Below are positions 1 through 9,776 of a stretch of DNA of 64,000 nucleotides, in pieces. Below the pieces are notes generated by a model. The model had not been told where the DNA came from and ran no database searches. It worked only from the letters and a program-made list of their open reading frames with translations. The position numbers and the translations under genes were made by a program. The first letter of the stretch is position 1. Each line of letters opens with the position of its first letter. The stretch is from Devosia sp. YR412 (GTDB lineage Bacteria; Pseudomonadota; Alphaproteobacteria; Rhizobiales; Devosiaceae), in the NCBI RefSeq assembly GCF_900110945.1, contig NZ_FOFL01000003.1:124001-188000 (forward strand), in the 5' to 3' direction.

Positions 1-2
1 GT

Positions 3-1154
3 CACTTTTTATCCAGCCGGGTGGTGGCAGCTGATGGCTTGATCGGATTGCTTGATGCCCTTCCTGTCTCTGCGCTCCGGCTCAACGAGCAGCAGGTCGC
101 CACACTGGCCCAGATGGGCCTCAAGACCATCGGGCAATTGCGCCAGAGGCCACGCAAGCCGTTGCAGGCGCGGTTTGGGCTATCGCTGCTGACCCGGCTC
201 GACCAGGCCTATGGGATCATCGAAGAGCGCATGACACCACGGCTTCCCGTGGCCGAGCATCATGTCGAGCGGCGTTTTGCTGACCCGATCGCGCTGATGG
301 ATGACGTGCTGGCCTGCGCGCATGACCTGGCCATCCAGCTGGCCTATCGGCTCGAAGCCGATGGCAAGGGCGCGCAGGCTTTCCATCTGTTTTTGTATCG
401 GGTGGATCACAAGGTCATGTCGCTGTCGGTCAATTCGGCTCGACTGACTCGCGATCCGCATCATATCGCTCAGCTGTTCGCCCATCGCGCCGAGCGGCTG
501 TCGGGGGAATATGACGCCGGATTCGGCATCGACATGATCCGGCTGGCCGCGAGTTCTCTTGACGCGCTGGATGCGAGCCAGCTGGGCGCTTTTTCCGCCG
601 ACGAGGGGACCGAGGATCTCGACCAGCTCAATGACCGCATGGCCAGCCGTCTCGGCACCATGGCCGTGCTGCGCACCCAGATGGTAGCCAGCAACATGCC
701 GGAACGGGCGGCGCGGCTGGTTCCGACCCAGGCGGGCAAGCCGGACATGGCGTCGTCGCGTTCCTTCACCCGTCCCGTGCGCCTCCTGCCGGTGCCGGAA
801 TATGTCGCGATCAGCGCCGAAGTGCCTGATGGGCTGCCCGCCTTGATGATCTGGCGCCGCCAGCAATACCGGCTGGTCAAGGGAGCTGGTCCGGAGCGGC
901 TGGAAACAGAGTGGTGGCGGTTTGCCGAGCGGCTGGAACTGGTTCCGCCACCTGAACCCAAGGAGCCAGAGCCCGGGAAAGAGCCGGATCCGCCGCCTTA
1001 CATTCCTGATCTGCCCCTGCACGAGCCGGACGGAAAGGCCCGCGATTACTATCGCGTTGAGGACGAGGATGGTCGGCGCTTCTGGGTGTTCCGCCTTGGG
1101 TTCTATAGCGGGCCAACCATGCCGTCCTGGTATCTGCATGGATTTTTCCCATGA
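3..1154 (+). CDS. imuB: ImuB, Y-family polymerase-like mutagenesis protein (5'-partial)
   Basis: The frame is already open at the left edge of the window, so only the C-terminal part, about 383 codons, is visible. It starts in a helix-hairpin-helix region (LRLNEQQVATLAQMG), continues through a little-finger-like section, and ends in a Pro/Glu-rich linker and a DUF6504-type tail finishing WYLHGFFP. ImuB proteins are non-catalytic Y-family relatives that bridge ImuA, DnaE2 and the sliding clamp during damage-induced mutagenesis. The palm domain that would show loss of catalysis lies outside the window. Its stop overlaps the dnaE2 start in an ATGA, so the two are translationally coupled. imuA and the LexA-controlled promoter are expected further upstream. 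Confidence 0.93.
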   Translation, partial: HFLSSRVVAADGLIGLLDALPVSALRLNEQQVATLAQMGLKTIGQLRQRPRKPLQARFGLSLLTRLDQAYGIIEERMTPRLPVAEHHVERRFADPIALMDDVLACAHDLAIQLAYRLEADGKGAQAFHLFLYRVDHKVMSLSVNSARLTRDPHHIAQLFAHRAERLSGEYDAGFGIDMIRLAASSLDALDASQLGAFSADEGTEDLDQLNDRMASRLGTMAVLRTQMVASNMPERAARLVPTQAGKPDMASSRSFTRPVRLLPVPEYVAISAEVPDGLPALMIWRRQQYRLVKGAGPERLETEWWRFAERLELVPPPEPKEPEPGKEPDPPPYIPDLPLHEPDGKARDYYRVEDEDGRRFWVFRLGFYSGPTMPSWYLHGFFP

Positions 1155-4100
1155 GCCAGGTCATCGCACTACCGCAGTCCCGGCCTGCTCGCCTGCCGAG
1201 CCTTTTCGTGCCCGACTATGTTGAGCTGGTCGCGACCAGCAATTTCTCTTTCCTGCGGGGCGCTTCGCATCCCGAGGAGCTGGTTTCGGCGGCCATCCAT
1301 CTGGGCCACAGCGCCTTTGGCCTATGCGATCGCAACAGCTTTGCCGGCGTGGTGCGCGGCTATGTGGCGGCGCGCGACCATCAGGTCCGTCCTGCTCATT
1401 TCCGCTATCTCGTCGGCGTGCGGCTGTGCTTTGCCGATGGCACGCCCGATATCATCGCCTATCCAAGTGACCGGGTGGCCTATGGACGCTTGTGCAAGCT
1501 GCTGACGGTCGCCAACCAGCGCGGTGAAAAGGGCAAGCCGGTTCTGCATTTCGCCGATCTGTTCGGCTCGGGCAGTGCTTCACCCGCAGAACAGGGCCCG
1601 CCCGAAAACTACGCCGTGGGACAGCTCTTCATCCTGATGCCCGACGAGACGGATTGGGGCCTCACCGAGAAAACCCTCGACCGGCTCAGCCGTTCTGCTC
1701 CCGGTCGGGTCTGGGTGGCCGGTACGCCGCGCCTCGATGGCGAGGATAGGGCACGCCTCAATCGTGTTGCGGCTCTGTCGCGGCGCCATAAGGCGCAGAT
1801 GATTGCCAGCAATGACGTGCTCTACCATGAGCCGAGCCGCCGCGTGATTGCCGATGTGGTGACCTGCATTCGCGAACACACGACGCTTGAAGATGCCGGC
1901 TGGCTGATGTCGGCCAATGCAGAACGGCATCTCAAGCTGCCGGCGGAAATGGCGCGCTTGTTTACCGAACATCCCGATGCCATCGCCCAGACAAAAGTGT
2001 TTGCCGAGCGGATCGGCTTTTCACTCAGCCAGCTCGAATATAATTACCCCGAGGAGACCATTGGCAATGGCGAGACGGCACAGCAGACGCTGGAACGCCT
2101 GACCTGGGTGGGGGCGGCAAGGCGTTTCCCAAGCGGCCTGCCAGCGGAAACCCGCGATCAAATTCTCGAAGAGTTCAAGCTGATCAATGACAAGGGCTAT
2201 GCCGCCTATTTCCTGACCGTGCAGGATATCGTGCGCCATGCCCGTTATGACCTCGGCATCCTGTGCCAAGGGCGCGGTTCGGCGGCCAATTCGACGGTCT
2301 GCTATTGTCTCGAAATCACCGAGGTCGATCCGCGCAAGGCGACCCTGGTATTTGGCCGCTTCATCTCCACCGAGCGCGACGAGCCGCCCGATATCGACGT
2401 CGATTTCGAGCACGAGCGGCGCGAGGAGGTGATGCAATATGTCTACAAGAAATATGGTGGCAAGCGCACCGGCCTGACGGCGAATGTCATTTCCTACCGC
2501 TCCAAGAGCGCCATTCGCGAAACCGCGAAAGTGTTCGGCGTGTCCGATGATACGGTGGCCGCCTTCAATCAGCTGCATTGGGGCTGGGGATCAAAACTCG
2601 ATCTGGCCAAGGTCAAAACCCTGGGGCTTAACCCGGACGATCCGGTGCTGGCGCAGATGTTCGAGGTGGTGAAGGTGCTGCGCAGCTTTCCGCGCCACCT
2701 CAGCCAGCATGTCGGCGGTTTCGTCATCACGCGCGATAGTCTCGAGAGCCTTGTGCCGATCAGCAAGTCAGCCATGGATAGCCGCACCATCATCGAGTGG
2801 AACAAGGACGACATCGACGCACTGAAAATCCTCAAGGTCGACGTGCTGGCGCTCGGCATGCTGACCTGCCTGCAGCGCGCCTTTGGCCTGATGGAAAAGC
2901 ATTATGACCGCAAGGTCGAACTGGCCGAGCTGCAGAACGAGGAATATGACCACCCCGAAAGAGCAAAGCCCGTCTACGAGATGACACATCGGGCCGATAC
3001 GATTGGGGTCTTCCAGATCGAGAGCCGGGCGCAGATGTCCATGCTGCCGCGGCTCAAGCCCAAGGTGTTCTACGATCTGGTCATCGAGGTCGCCATTGTC
3101 CGGCCCGGGCCGATCCAGGGCGGCATGGTGCATCCCTATCTGAAACGCCGCGAAAACAAGGAAATCTGGATCCCCGATCCTGATGATCCGCTGGACCAGG
3201 TGCTGAAGAAAACGCTCGGGATTCCGCTGTTCCAGGAACAGGCGATGCAGATGGCCATCAAGGGCGCCGGCTTTTCAGCCGGCGAGGCCGATCAGCTCCG
3301 CCGCGCCATGGCGGCCTGGAAGCGCACCGGCAAGATCGGTGTGTTCAAGGACAAGTTCATCGCCGGCATGCTGAACAATCCACGTGGCTACACCCGGGAA
3401 TTTGCCGAGCGCTGCTTTTCGCAGATCGAAGGCTTTGCCGAATATGGTTTCCCTGAAAGCCATGCAGCTAGTTTCGCACTGCTCGTCTATGCTTCCTGCT
3501 GGCTCAAGTGTCATTATCCGGATGTCTTTGTCTGCGCTCTGCTCAACTCGCAGCCCATGGGTTTTTATGCGCCCAGCCAGCTGGTGCGCGACGCGACCGA
3601 GCATGGCGTCCAGACCCTGCCGGCCGATATCAATATCTCCGCCAAGGACTGCTCGCTGGAAGAGACACAGCATGACCTGCGTCAGCATATCTGGTCCCGG
3701 CATGCCGAAATGGCCGAGCATATCTATACCGAAAAGGCTGTCCGCCTTGGCCTGCGCATGGTCGAAGGATTGGCGCAAAAGGATATCGAGAAAATTATAG
3801 CGGAACGGGGTGAGGGCTATATCTCCGTCCGTGACCTCTGGCTGCGTACCGGCGTGCCGATTGCCAGTCTCGAAAAGCTCGCCCGGGCCGATGCCTTCAG
3901 TTCGCTGGGGCTGAACCGGCGGGAGGCCCTATGGGCGGTCAAGGGCTTGATCGGCACGCATGGTGCAGAAATGCTGCCGCTGTTTGCTACAGCCGGACCG
4001 TCGTTAAGCCATCCTGTCGAGGATGCGGCCAACCTGCCGCTGATGCAGCCCGGCGAGGAGGTGATACACGACTATGCGACGCTGTCGCTGTCGCTCAAGG

Positions 4101-4606
4101 GGCATCCGGTGGAATTTCTGCGTCCCATGCTCAATGCGCGCGGCACGACGCGAGCGCGCAACCTGGGTACGGTGGAATCTGGATTGCGTATCGAGGTGGC
4201 GGGGCTGGTGCTGGTCCGCCAGCGTCCTGGCACGGCCAGCGGGGTGATTTTCGTCACGCTCGAAGACGAGACCGGTGTTGCCAATCTGGTGGTCTGGCCA
4301 AAGCTGTTCGAGGATGACCTGATGCGCAAGACGCTGCTGTCGAGCCGCATGCTGGCGGCAAAGGGCCGGTTGCAGCGCGAAGGTCTCGTGACGCATTTGA
4401 TCGTTGAGGACATGGAGGACCTGACGCCCGATTTGCTCAACCTGTCGCATGGCGCCGAGATTGGCGATGCGGTGGTTGCCCGGGCTGACGAGGGCAAGTC
4501 AGGGCCGCCCGAGCATTCCACTCGCGATCGCAATGCGGTGCGGGAGATAGAGATGGCGCGGAGACGCGCCTATGCCGCCCTCCCCGGTGGCCGCAATTTC
4601 CACTAG
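1151..4606 (+). CDS. dnaE2: Error-prone DNA polymerase DnaE2 (ImuC)
   Basis: This 1151-residue C-family polymerase alpha subunit has the length usual for DnaE2. An N-terminal PHP domain (opening [15 protein letters not shown]) is followed by palm and fingers with the metal-binding motif [12 protein letters not shown] near residue 415, and a C-terminal OB fold around [19 protein letters not shown]. The family performs translesion synthesis in the alphaproteobacterial SOS response and needs ImuA and ImuB. The start overlaps the imuB stop by 4 nt. The last four bases also overlap the end of the convergent phhB gene. Regulation by LexA is known for the family, but the promoter is not in this window. 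Confidence 0.96.
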   Translation: MSQVIALPQSRPARLPSLFVPDYVELVATSNFSFLRGASHPEELVSAAIHLGHSAFGLCDRNSFAGVVRGYVAARDHQVRPAHFRYLVGVRLCFADGTPDIIAYPSDRVAYGRLCKLLTVANQRGEKGKPVLHFADLFGSGSASPAEQGPPENYAVGQLFILMPDETDWGLTEKTLDRLSRSAPGRVWVAGTPRLDGEDRARLNRVAALSRRHKAQMIASNDVLYHEPSRRVIADVVTCIREHTTLEDAGWLMSANAERHLKLPAEMARLFTEHPDAIAQTKVFAERIGFSLSQLEYNYPEETIGNGETAQQTLERLTWVGAARRFPSGLPAETRDQILEEFKLINDKGYAAYFLTVQDIVRHARYDLGILCQGRGSAANSTVCYCLEITEVDPRKATLVFGRFISTERDEPPDIDVDFEHERREEVMQYVYKKYGGKRTGLTANVISYRSKSAIRETAKVFGVSDDTVAAFNQLHWGWGSKLDLAKVKTLGLNPDDPVLAQMFEVVKVLRSFPRHLSQHVGGFVITRDSLESLVPISKSAMDSRTIIEWNKDDIDALKILKVDVLALGMLTCLQRAFGLMEKHYDRKVELAELQNEEYDHPERAKPVYEMTHRADTIGVFQIESRAQMSMLPRLKPKVFYDLVIEVAIVRPGPIQGGMVHPYLKRRENKEIWIPDPDDPLDQVLKKTLGIPLFQEQAMQMAIKGAGFSAGEADQLRRAMAAWKRTGKIGVFKDKFIAGMLNNPRGYTREFAERCFSQIEGFAEYGFPESHAASFALLVYASCWLKCHYPDVFVCALLNSQPMGFYAPSQLVRDATEHGVQTLPADINISAKDCSLEETQHDLRQHIWSRHAEMAEHIYTEKAVRLGLRMVEGLAQKDIEKIIAERGEGYISVRDLWLRTGVPIASLEKLARADAFSSLGLNRREALWAVKGLIGTHGAEMLPLFATAGPSLSHPVEDAANLPLMQPGEEVIHDYATLSLSLKGHPVEFLRPMLNARGTTRARNLGTVESGLRIEVAGLVLVRQRPGTASGVIFVTLEDETGVANLVVWPKLFEDDLMRKTLLSSRMLAAKGRLQREGLVTHLIVEDMEDLTPDLLNLSHGAEIGDAVVARADEGKSGPPEHSTRDRNAVREIEMARRRAYAALPGGRNFH

Positions 4607-4893
4607 CCCAGCAGCTTGTCGATCGCCTTGGCTAAATCCACGTCCTTCTGGCTCAAGCCGCCGGCGTCATGGGTCGAAAGCGTGATGGTCACCGTGTCAT
4701 AGCTGTTAGACCAGTCAGGGTGATGGTCGGCTGTCTGGGCTTCCAGCGCCACACGGGTCATGAAGCCGAAAGCTTCCGAGAAGCTTTTGAACTTGAAGAC
4801 GCGGCTGATGGCGTCATCGGCGTCATCGTAAGTCCAGCCCTTTAGACCGCTTAGGCCTTCGTCGCGTTGGGTCTTGTTGAGTTTTTCGGCCAT
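4603..4893 (-). CDS. phhB: 4a-hydroxytetrahydrobiopterin dehydratase (pterin-4a-carbinolamine dehydratase)
   Basis: A 96-residue protein carrying the family signature around [16 protein letters not shown], with the adjacent histidines of the pterin site and a conserved Asp-His-Pro. The family dehydrates 4a-hydroxytetrahydropterin to recycle the pterin cofactor of aromatic amino acid hydroxylases; many alphaproteobacteria also use such proteins in molybdopterin or folate-related metabolism, so the physiological role here is inferred. A ribosome binding site GAGGTGA lies just before the ATG. The gene converges on dnaE2 and the two reading frames overlap by four bases (TAG on one strand faces CTA on the other). 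No phenylalanine hydroxylase gene is in the window. Confidence 0.93.
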   Translation of the reverse strand: MAEKLNKTQRDEGLSGLKGWTYDDADDAISRVFKFKSFSEAFGFMTRVALEAQTADHHPDWSNSYDTVTITLSTHDAGGLSQKDVDLAKAIDKLLG

Positions 4894-4912
4894 GGCTCAC
4901 CTCTTGCGTGAT

Positions 4913-4945
4913 ATCCGGCAGCCAAGGCTGCCTGCGTTGCCGGAT
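4913..4945. repeat. Inverted repeat upstream of phhB
   Basis: ATCCGGCA (4913-4920) and TGCCGGAT (4938-4945) are perfect 8-bp arms. An alternative inner hairpin GCAGCC-aa-GGCTGC lies at 4918-4931. It sits 20 bp upstream of the phhB start and could form in its 5' leader; it has no T-run, so it is not an intrinsic terminator. Function unknown. Confidence 0.4.
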
Positions 4946-5124
4946 TAACGTGCCGAAGCGCGATTTGGTCGCAGTTTGCCTCGATCGTGCTAAATTCGTC
5001 GCCGGATTTTAAGTTCGTATTGACTCTCCCATTGGGAAATTTCCCCATACGATCTGGCGTTGCCGCGCTGGCAAGGCGTTCTTAAGGCCTCTGGGCTTTG
5101 ATCGCGGTGAACAAGGGGAATTGA

Positions 5125-7431
5125 GTGTTTACCTCGGCCCGTAAGACAATGCCGGCTCTCGACTATGTGTCGATCATCCGTTCGGTCTATGGTGACCAGC
5201 GGGCGTTGCTGTTTGGGGCTTTCGCCAGCGCCGGCGTGGCGGTGATCACCGCGATCAAGGCCGAGGCGCCGGTGCTCTATGCCGTGGCCGCCGCTATCCT
5301 CCTCGTCGGGCTGATCCGTTTTGCCAATATGCAGGCTTTCTGGCGCGCCGGGATCGGTGACGAGGATGCCGCAGCAGCCGAGCATTGGGAACATCGTGCG
5401 CTGGTCGGTGGTGCGCTGGTCGCTTTCACCCATGGCATCTGGTGCCTCGTGGCCATCCTCGTGGTGCGCGATCCCTTTGCCGAACTGGCCAGCTGCACGC
5501 TGACCATCGCCTCCTCGGTGGGCATGGTGGCGCGCAATTTCGGTCTCGACCGGCTGCTCACCATCCAGATCATTTCGCTCTCGGTGCCGCTCTGGGTGGC
5601 GATGTTCTTCCGTGGCGATTTTTATCACCAGGCGCTGGCGGCCATGCTGGTGCTGCTGCTGATCAGCTTCCGCAAGCTGGCCGGCGATATTCGCGCGCTG
5701 CTGCTCTCGGCGGTACATGGGCGCCTCGAAGCGTCGCGACTGGCTGCCGAACTCGACATGGCGATGACGACCTTGGAGCATGGCCTCTGCATGCTCGACG
5801 GGCGCGGCACCATTTCCTTTGCCAATGAGCGCGCCGTGCGACTGCTATCGTTTCTGGGGCCGAATGCCCTGGTCGGGCGACCTGTCGGCGCAATCCTTGC
5901 CGATCTTTCCGACAGCAAGACCTCGCCGCAGTCGGCGATCGACCGGCTGTCCGACCTGATCCGCACCCGGTCCGCTGGCAAGGTGCTGCTTTGCCTGCCC
6001 GGCGAGCGCTATTTTGAAATCACCGTCAGTTCGCGCCGCGAGCGCTGCGTGCTGCTGTTCGAGGATATCAGCGAGCGCATCGCCGCCGAAGAGCGCATCA
6101 CCTTCATGGCGCGGCACGATGCGCTGACCGAACTGCCCAACCGCACCTATTTCAGCGAGTTGGCCAGCGAGGACATGAATGCCCGGCTGCGGGCCGGCAC
6201 GCCATCGCGTGTCGTCTCGCTCACCTTGGTCGATATCGACGACTTCAAGCATGTCAACGACACCTTCGGTCATATCGTCGGCGACGAGCTGCTGGTGCAG
6301 GTGGCGGGTCGGCTGCGCCAGGCGATGCCGACGGGGACCATGCTGGCCCGGCTGGGCGGCGATGAATTCGTCATCTATAGCGGCCATGCTGGCACGGATG
6401 CGCAGATCCAGCAGGATGCGGCCGCAATTCTCGCGGCCTTTGCCGATCCCTTCCTGCTCGACGGTCTGACGCTATCGGTCAGCGTCAGCCTGGGCCTGGC
6501 CACCAGTGCGGTGGCTTTCGAGGCGCTCGACGATCTGATGACCAAGGCGGACCTGGCGCTTTATTCCGCCAAGGGCGACGGCAAGGCGCGTAGCCAGCTG
6601 TTCCACGCCCAGATGGATATCGATTATCACTATCGCCAGCGGCTCAAGAGCGACCTGCATGATGCGGTCAGCGCCGGGGCCTTGACGTTGGCCTTCCAGC
6701 CGCTGGTCGATCTCAAGTCCCGCAAGGTGGTGACCTGCGAGGCTCTCGCGCGGTGGAACCACCCCGAGCTGGGCATGATCCCGCCCTCGACCTTCATTCC
6801 GCTGGCCGAGGAAATGGGGCTGATTTCCGATATCACCGCCTGGGTGCTGCAGCGGGCGACGCTGCAATGCAGCCTGTGGCCCGACAATGTCGCGGTGGCG
6901 GTCAATATTTCGGCGCGCGACTTCCGCGTCAGCGACCTGACGGCGCTGGTCGATGGGGCGCTGAACCAGTCTGGCCTTTCGCCGTCGCGGCTCGAGATCG
7001 AGGTCACCGAAAGTGCGGTGATCGAGGAGCGCGATATCGCCCAGCGCGTGCTCACCGCCTTCTCCAAGCGCGGCATTGCCATTGCGCTGGATGACTTCGG
7101 CACTGGCTATTCCTCGCTGAGCTATCTCAATAGCCTGCCCTTGACCAAGCTCAAGATCGACCGCTCCTTCGTGCTCGATATTGCCCAGAATGCGCGCTCG
7201 CTGCGCCTGCTGGCCAATGTGGCGCGGCTGGGTCGCGACCTCGATCTGACGGTGGTTGCAGAAGGCGTGGAAACCGAGGCCCAGCTCAACACCATGCTGG
7301 AACAAACCGAGGTGCAGCAGGTTCAGGGCTATTACTTCAGCCGCCCGGTGGCCGAGAGTGAAATCGGCAATCTGATCGGCCGGCTGAATGCCGACTTTCG
7401 TCCGGTAGAGACAAATCGCCGGATTGGTTAA
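5125..7431 (+). CDS. Membrane-anchored GGDEF-EAL cyclic-di-GMP turnover protein
   Basis: A 768-residue protein. Roughly residues 25-190 form five or six hydrophobic segments, followed by a PAS-like region (about 200-320), a GGDEF domain with intact RLGGDEF near residue 411, and an EAL domain with CEALARW near 539, DDFGTGYSS and EGVET. Both active-site signatures look complete, so it could make and degrade c-di-GMP. No RxxD inhibitory site precedes GGDEF. The GTG start at 5125 is preceded by AAGGGGAA at 5113-5120. The next gene on the same strand is an acyl-amino-acid-synthase-like protein, which suggests but does not prove a joint signalling or surface-lifestyle role. Net enzymatic direction cannot be read from sequence. 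Confidence 0.92.
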   Translation: MFTSARKTMPALDYVSIIRSVYGDQRALLFGAFASAGVAVITAIKAEAPVLYAVAAAILLVGLIRFANMQAFWRAGIGDEDAAAAEHWEHRALVGGALVAFTHGIWCLVAILVVRDPFAELASCTLTIASSVGMVARNFGLDRLLTIQIISLSVPLWVAMFFRGDFYHQALAAMLVLLLISFRKLAGDIRALLLSAVHGRLEASRLAAELDMAMTTLEHGLCMLDGRGTISFANERAVRLLSFLGPNALVGRPVGAILADLSDSKTSPQSAIDRLSDLIRTRSAGKVLLCLPGERYFEITVSSRRERCVLLFEDISERIAAEERITFMARHDALTELPNRTYFSELASEDMNARLRAGTPSRVVSLTLVDIDDFKHVNDTFGHIVGDELLVQVAGRLRQAMPTGTMLARLGGDEFVIYSGHAGTDAQIQQDAAAILAAFADPFLLDGLTLSVSVSLGLATSAVAFEALDDLMTKADLALYSAKGDGKARSQLFHAQMDIDYHYRQRLKSDLHDAVSAGALTLAFQPLVDLKSRKVVTCEALARWNHPELGMIPPSTFIPLAEEMGLISDITAWVLQRATLQCSLWPDNVAVAVNISARDFRVSDLTALVDGALNQSGLSPSRLEIEVTESAVIEERDIAQRVLTAFSKRGIAIALDDFGTGYSSLSYLNSLPLTKLKIDRSFVLDIAQNARSLRLLANVARLGRDLDLTVVAEGVETEAQLNTMLEQTEVQQVQGYYFSRPVAESEIGNLIGRLNADFRPVETNRRIG

Positions 7432-7526
7432 CGCAGTTAAACCACTCTAAACACCTGAAATTATTGATGTGCCCGGCGCAGACGTCGCGCGGGTCAGGAT
7501 TTTTACGCGTGCGCTCATAGCTAACA

Positions 7527-7540
7527 GAACGTTAATGTTC
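7527..7540. promoter_or_regulatory. Near-perfect palindrome upstream of the acyltransferase gene
   Basis: GAACGTTAATGTTC is palindromic at 12 of 14 positions and lies 22 bp before the ATG at 7563, a typical operator location. The half-sites resemble GAAC/GTTC LexA words, but the spacing is 6 instead of the 7 described for alphaproteobacterial LexA. The binding protein is unknown. Confidence 0.35.
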
Positions 7541-7562
7541 CCGGGCTTAGGGGACGGTTGGC

Positions 7563-8315
7563 ATGAGTATCGCGTCGCAGTCGCAATCGAGTTCGTCACG
7601 CTTTGCCACCACTTTGGTCGACCTGCTCGACCATGTGCGTTACCGCCGGGTGCCCGCCGAACAGCAGTTCGATCCAGTCTATCGGCTGCGCTACGAGGCC
7701 TATCGGCGCGAGGATTTCATCCCGATCAATTCGCAGCAGGTGACCCGCGACGAGTTCGACGATCTGGCCAATTGCTATTGCTTCGGCGTCTATATCGAGG
7801 ACCGGCTGGTCAGCTCGTTGCGCTTCCATGTGGTGACGCCCGAGCAGTCACATTCACCCTGCATGTCAGTATGGCCGGATGTGTTGCAGCCCATGCTCGA
7901 CCGCGGTCAGAGTTTCATCGATCCGGGCCGCTTTACCGCCGATTTCGAGGCCTCGCTGGCCTATCCGGCATTGCCCTATCTGACGCTGCGGCTGGCGGCC
8001 ATGGCCTGCGAATATTTCCCGGTGCGCTATTGCATGTCGGCGGTGCGGCCCGAGCATACGGCCTTTTACAAGCGCATTTTCGGGGCGACGCCTTTGGGTG
8101 ACGAGCGGACCTATGCCAATCTGGCTTTTCCGATGCAGCTCTATACGGCCGAAGTGCCGGCAATCCGCGACCGGGTGGCGGATCGCTACCCGTTCTTCAT
8201 GTCGACGCCGGAAGAACGGGCGGCCTTGTTCGGCCGGGAGAACCCCAATGTCGTCGCCATCGCGCCCTCGGCGCGACAGGCGCAGAGGCTCGAATTGATG
8301 GCACGGGCTGGGTGA
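7563..8315 (+). CDS. N-acyl amino acid synthase FeeM-like / autoinducer-synthase-like GNAT acyltransferase
   Basis: A 250-residue protein opening the domain with VYRLRYEAYRREDFIP, the pattern shared by FeeM-type N-acyl amino acid synthases and acyl-homoserine-lactone synthases, followed by SLRFHVVTP, a DPGRF motif and MACEYFPVRYCMSAVRPEH. The known members transfer an acyl chain from acyl-ACP to an amino acid or related amine. Substrate and product cannot be told from the sequence, and no LuxR-type receptor gene is adjacent. Codon use and composition match the neighbours. It lies 131 bp downstream of the GGDEF-EAL gene with a palindrome (7527-7540) between, so it may have its own promoter. 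GGGGAC precedes the ATG. Confidence 0.75.
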   Translation: MSIASQSQSSSSRFATTLVDLLDHVRYRRVPAEQQFDPVYRLRYEAYRREDFIPINSQQVTRDEFDDLANCYCFGVYIEDRLVSSLRFHVVTPEQSHSPCMSVWPDVLQPMLDRGQSFIDPGRFTADFEASLAYPALPYLTLRLAAMACEYFPVRYCMSAVRPEHTAFYKRIFGATPLGDERTYANLAFPMQLYTAEVPAIRDRVADRYPFFMSTPEERAALFGRENPNVVAIAPSARQAQRLELMARAG

Positions 8316-8319
8316 GAAG

Positions 8320-8395
8320 TGGTGCCGCTTAGGTGACTCGAACACCTGACCCCATCATTACGAATGATGTGCTCTACCAACTGAGCTAAAGCGGC
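8320..8395 (-). tRNA. tRNA-Thr (anticodon CGT)
   Basis: On the minus strand the 76-nt sequence folds as a standard cloverleaf: acceptor GCCGCTT pairing with AAGCGGC, D-arm GCTC/GAGC, anticodon stem CATCA/TGATG with loop TTCGTAA (anticodon CGT at 8360-8362), and T-arm AGGTG/CACCT with TTCGAGT. Discriminator A and a genomically encoded CCA end the gene at 8320. It begins 13 bp after the hemY stop on the same strand and may be read through from the haem operon. Confidence 0.96.
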
Positions 8396-8408
8396 AACGG
8401 GTGGCCTT

Positions 8409-9776
8409 TTACGTTGGGTTGCCTGCCGGTGCAAGAGGCAAGCGTGCTTCCGCTGGCAATTGCGGCAATGGGGATGGTTCGGACGCGCGTTGCGTCACGG
8501 TCATGGGCACTTTCCATTCGAAGGCATCGAGCCGCCCGGTGACCGGGGAAATCGGCTCCCATTCGTCGCTGACCAGGCCATCGGCCGTCCAAGCCGGATC
8601 GCGCGGCGCACGCACCGCGCGGCCCAGCCATTCGCGGGCCTTGCCCTGGTCGCCGCTCTGGCCTTCCTCGATCTCGGCCATCAGGCTGGCGACGCCCTGC
8701 GTGACATCGTTCTCGACGAACGGCGCCAGTGCCTTGCGGGCCAGCGGCCAGTCATAGGCTTCCACGGCAGCGCGGGCCAAGGCCATGCCAGCAGCGCGGT
8801 GCGGCGGCGGGCTTTCGATGATCTCGCCGAGACGCTTCAGCCGTTCCAGCGCCGAGGCGCCGGGCTGGGCGTGGCTATAGAGCGCGGCGACCTCGGGATG
8901 GCCGGTGGCGCGCCAGATGCGGCGCAGCAGGCTCATCGCCTTGCGCGTCTCGCCGCGATTGATGTGGATGCGGGACGCGATCAAAGCGGCGGGCACGAAG
9001 TCGGGCAGGAGTTTCAGCGCCGTCAGCGCATGGTCGAGCGCAGCCAGCGGAGCGCTGTTTTCGGCCTCGCGGGCGCGCGCAGTTTCGATCACTGCCTGGC
9101 GGCGGCGCTTGCGGGCGCGCTCCTCGCGGCTGGATGCCTGTTCGACATTGACCATGGCGACGGCTTCGGCCCATTGGCCGCGGCGGGTCAGGTCGTCAAA
9201 GACCGCATCGGCGGCCCAGCCGCTGGAGGGGGACAAGGCCAGTGCCTTGCGGGCAAAGGTTAGCGCCGCGTCGGGGCGATGCTGGGCGCGCGCCTGATCA
9301 TAAAGCCCGGTCAGTGCCGCAACGGCGGTTTTCTCATTGGCGATCAGCGCGCGGTAATGCTCGCGGGCAGCAGGCATATCACCTAGCGCAAGGTCAGCGC
9401 GGGCTTCTAGCAGCTTCGCGGCAGCGTTGGCGGGCAGGCGGGCTTGCGCTTCGCGTGCCAGCGAACGGGCGCGAGCCGGATCGCCAGCCTGTAGCGCCAC
9501 CACGGCGTCGGACAGGGCTTCGACGCCCTGTTCGCGACGGCGCTCCTTGTTGCGGCGGGCCATGTGGCGCGGCGTATTCAGGATGCGGCGGACAATGCCC
9601 CAGACAAAGATCACCACGATGGCGATCACGATGAAGATCAGCACCGCCGCGCCAAGCCTTGGCTGCATGCGATAATTGGCGACTTCCAGCGTCAGCGTAC
9701 CGGGCAGGGAAATCATCCAGGCGGCGAGCGCCGTGATGATCAGGCTGCCGACGATCCAGGAGGCGAGGCGGATCAT
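8409..9776 (-). CDS. hemY: HemY-like inner-membrane TPR protein
   Basis: A 455-residue protein with two N-terminal membrane segments (about residues 3-25 and 42-62), a basic RRNKERRREQ stretch, then an alanine-rich series of helical TPR-like repeats to the C terminus. It matches the HemY_N family found downstream of hemC and hemD in proteobacteria. Its biochemical role in haem synthesis is not established; a scaffold function is usually inferred. It is the last protein gene of the hemC-hemD-mitofilin operon and its ATG overlaps the upstream stop in ATGA (9773-9776). This is not the protoporphyrinogen oxidase of Gram-positive bacteria that shares the symbol. Confidence 0.88.
   Translation of the reverse strand: MIRLASWIVGSLIITALAAWMISLPGTLTLEVANYRMQPRLGAAVLIFIVIAIVVIFVWGIVRRILNTPRHMARRNKERRREQGVEALSDAVVALQAGDPARARSLAREAQARLPANAAAKLLEARADLALGDMPAAREHYRALIANEKTAVAALTGLYDQARAQHRPDAALTFARKALALSPSSGWAADAVFDDLTRRGQWAEAVAMVNVEQASSREERARKRRRQAVIETARAREAENSAPLAALDHALTALKLLPDFVPAALIASRIHINRGETRKAMSLLRRIWRATGHPEVAALYSHAQPGASALERLKRLGEIIESPPPHRAAGMALARAAVEAYDWPLARKALAPFVENDVTQGVASLMAEIEEGQSGDQGKAREWLGRAVRAPRDPAWTADGLVSDEWEPISPVTGRLDAFEWKVPMTVTQRASEPSPLPQLPAEARLPLAPAGNPT

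Noticed and set aside
7527..7540. LexA (SOS) box before the acyltransferase
   Set aside because: GAAC-N6-GTTC has the wrong spacing for the alphaproteobacterial site, so it is kept only as an unnamed palindrome.
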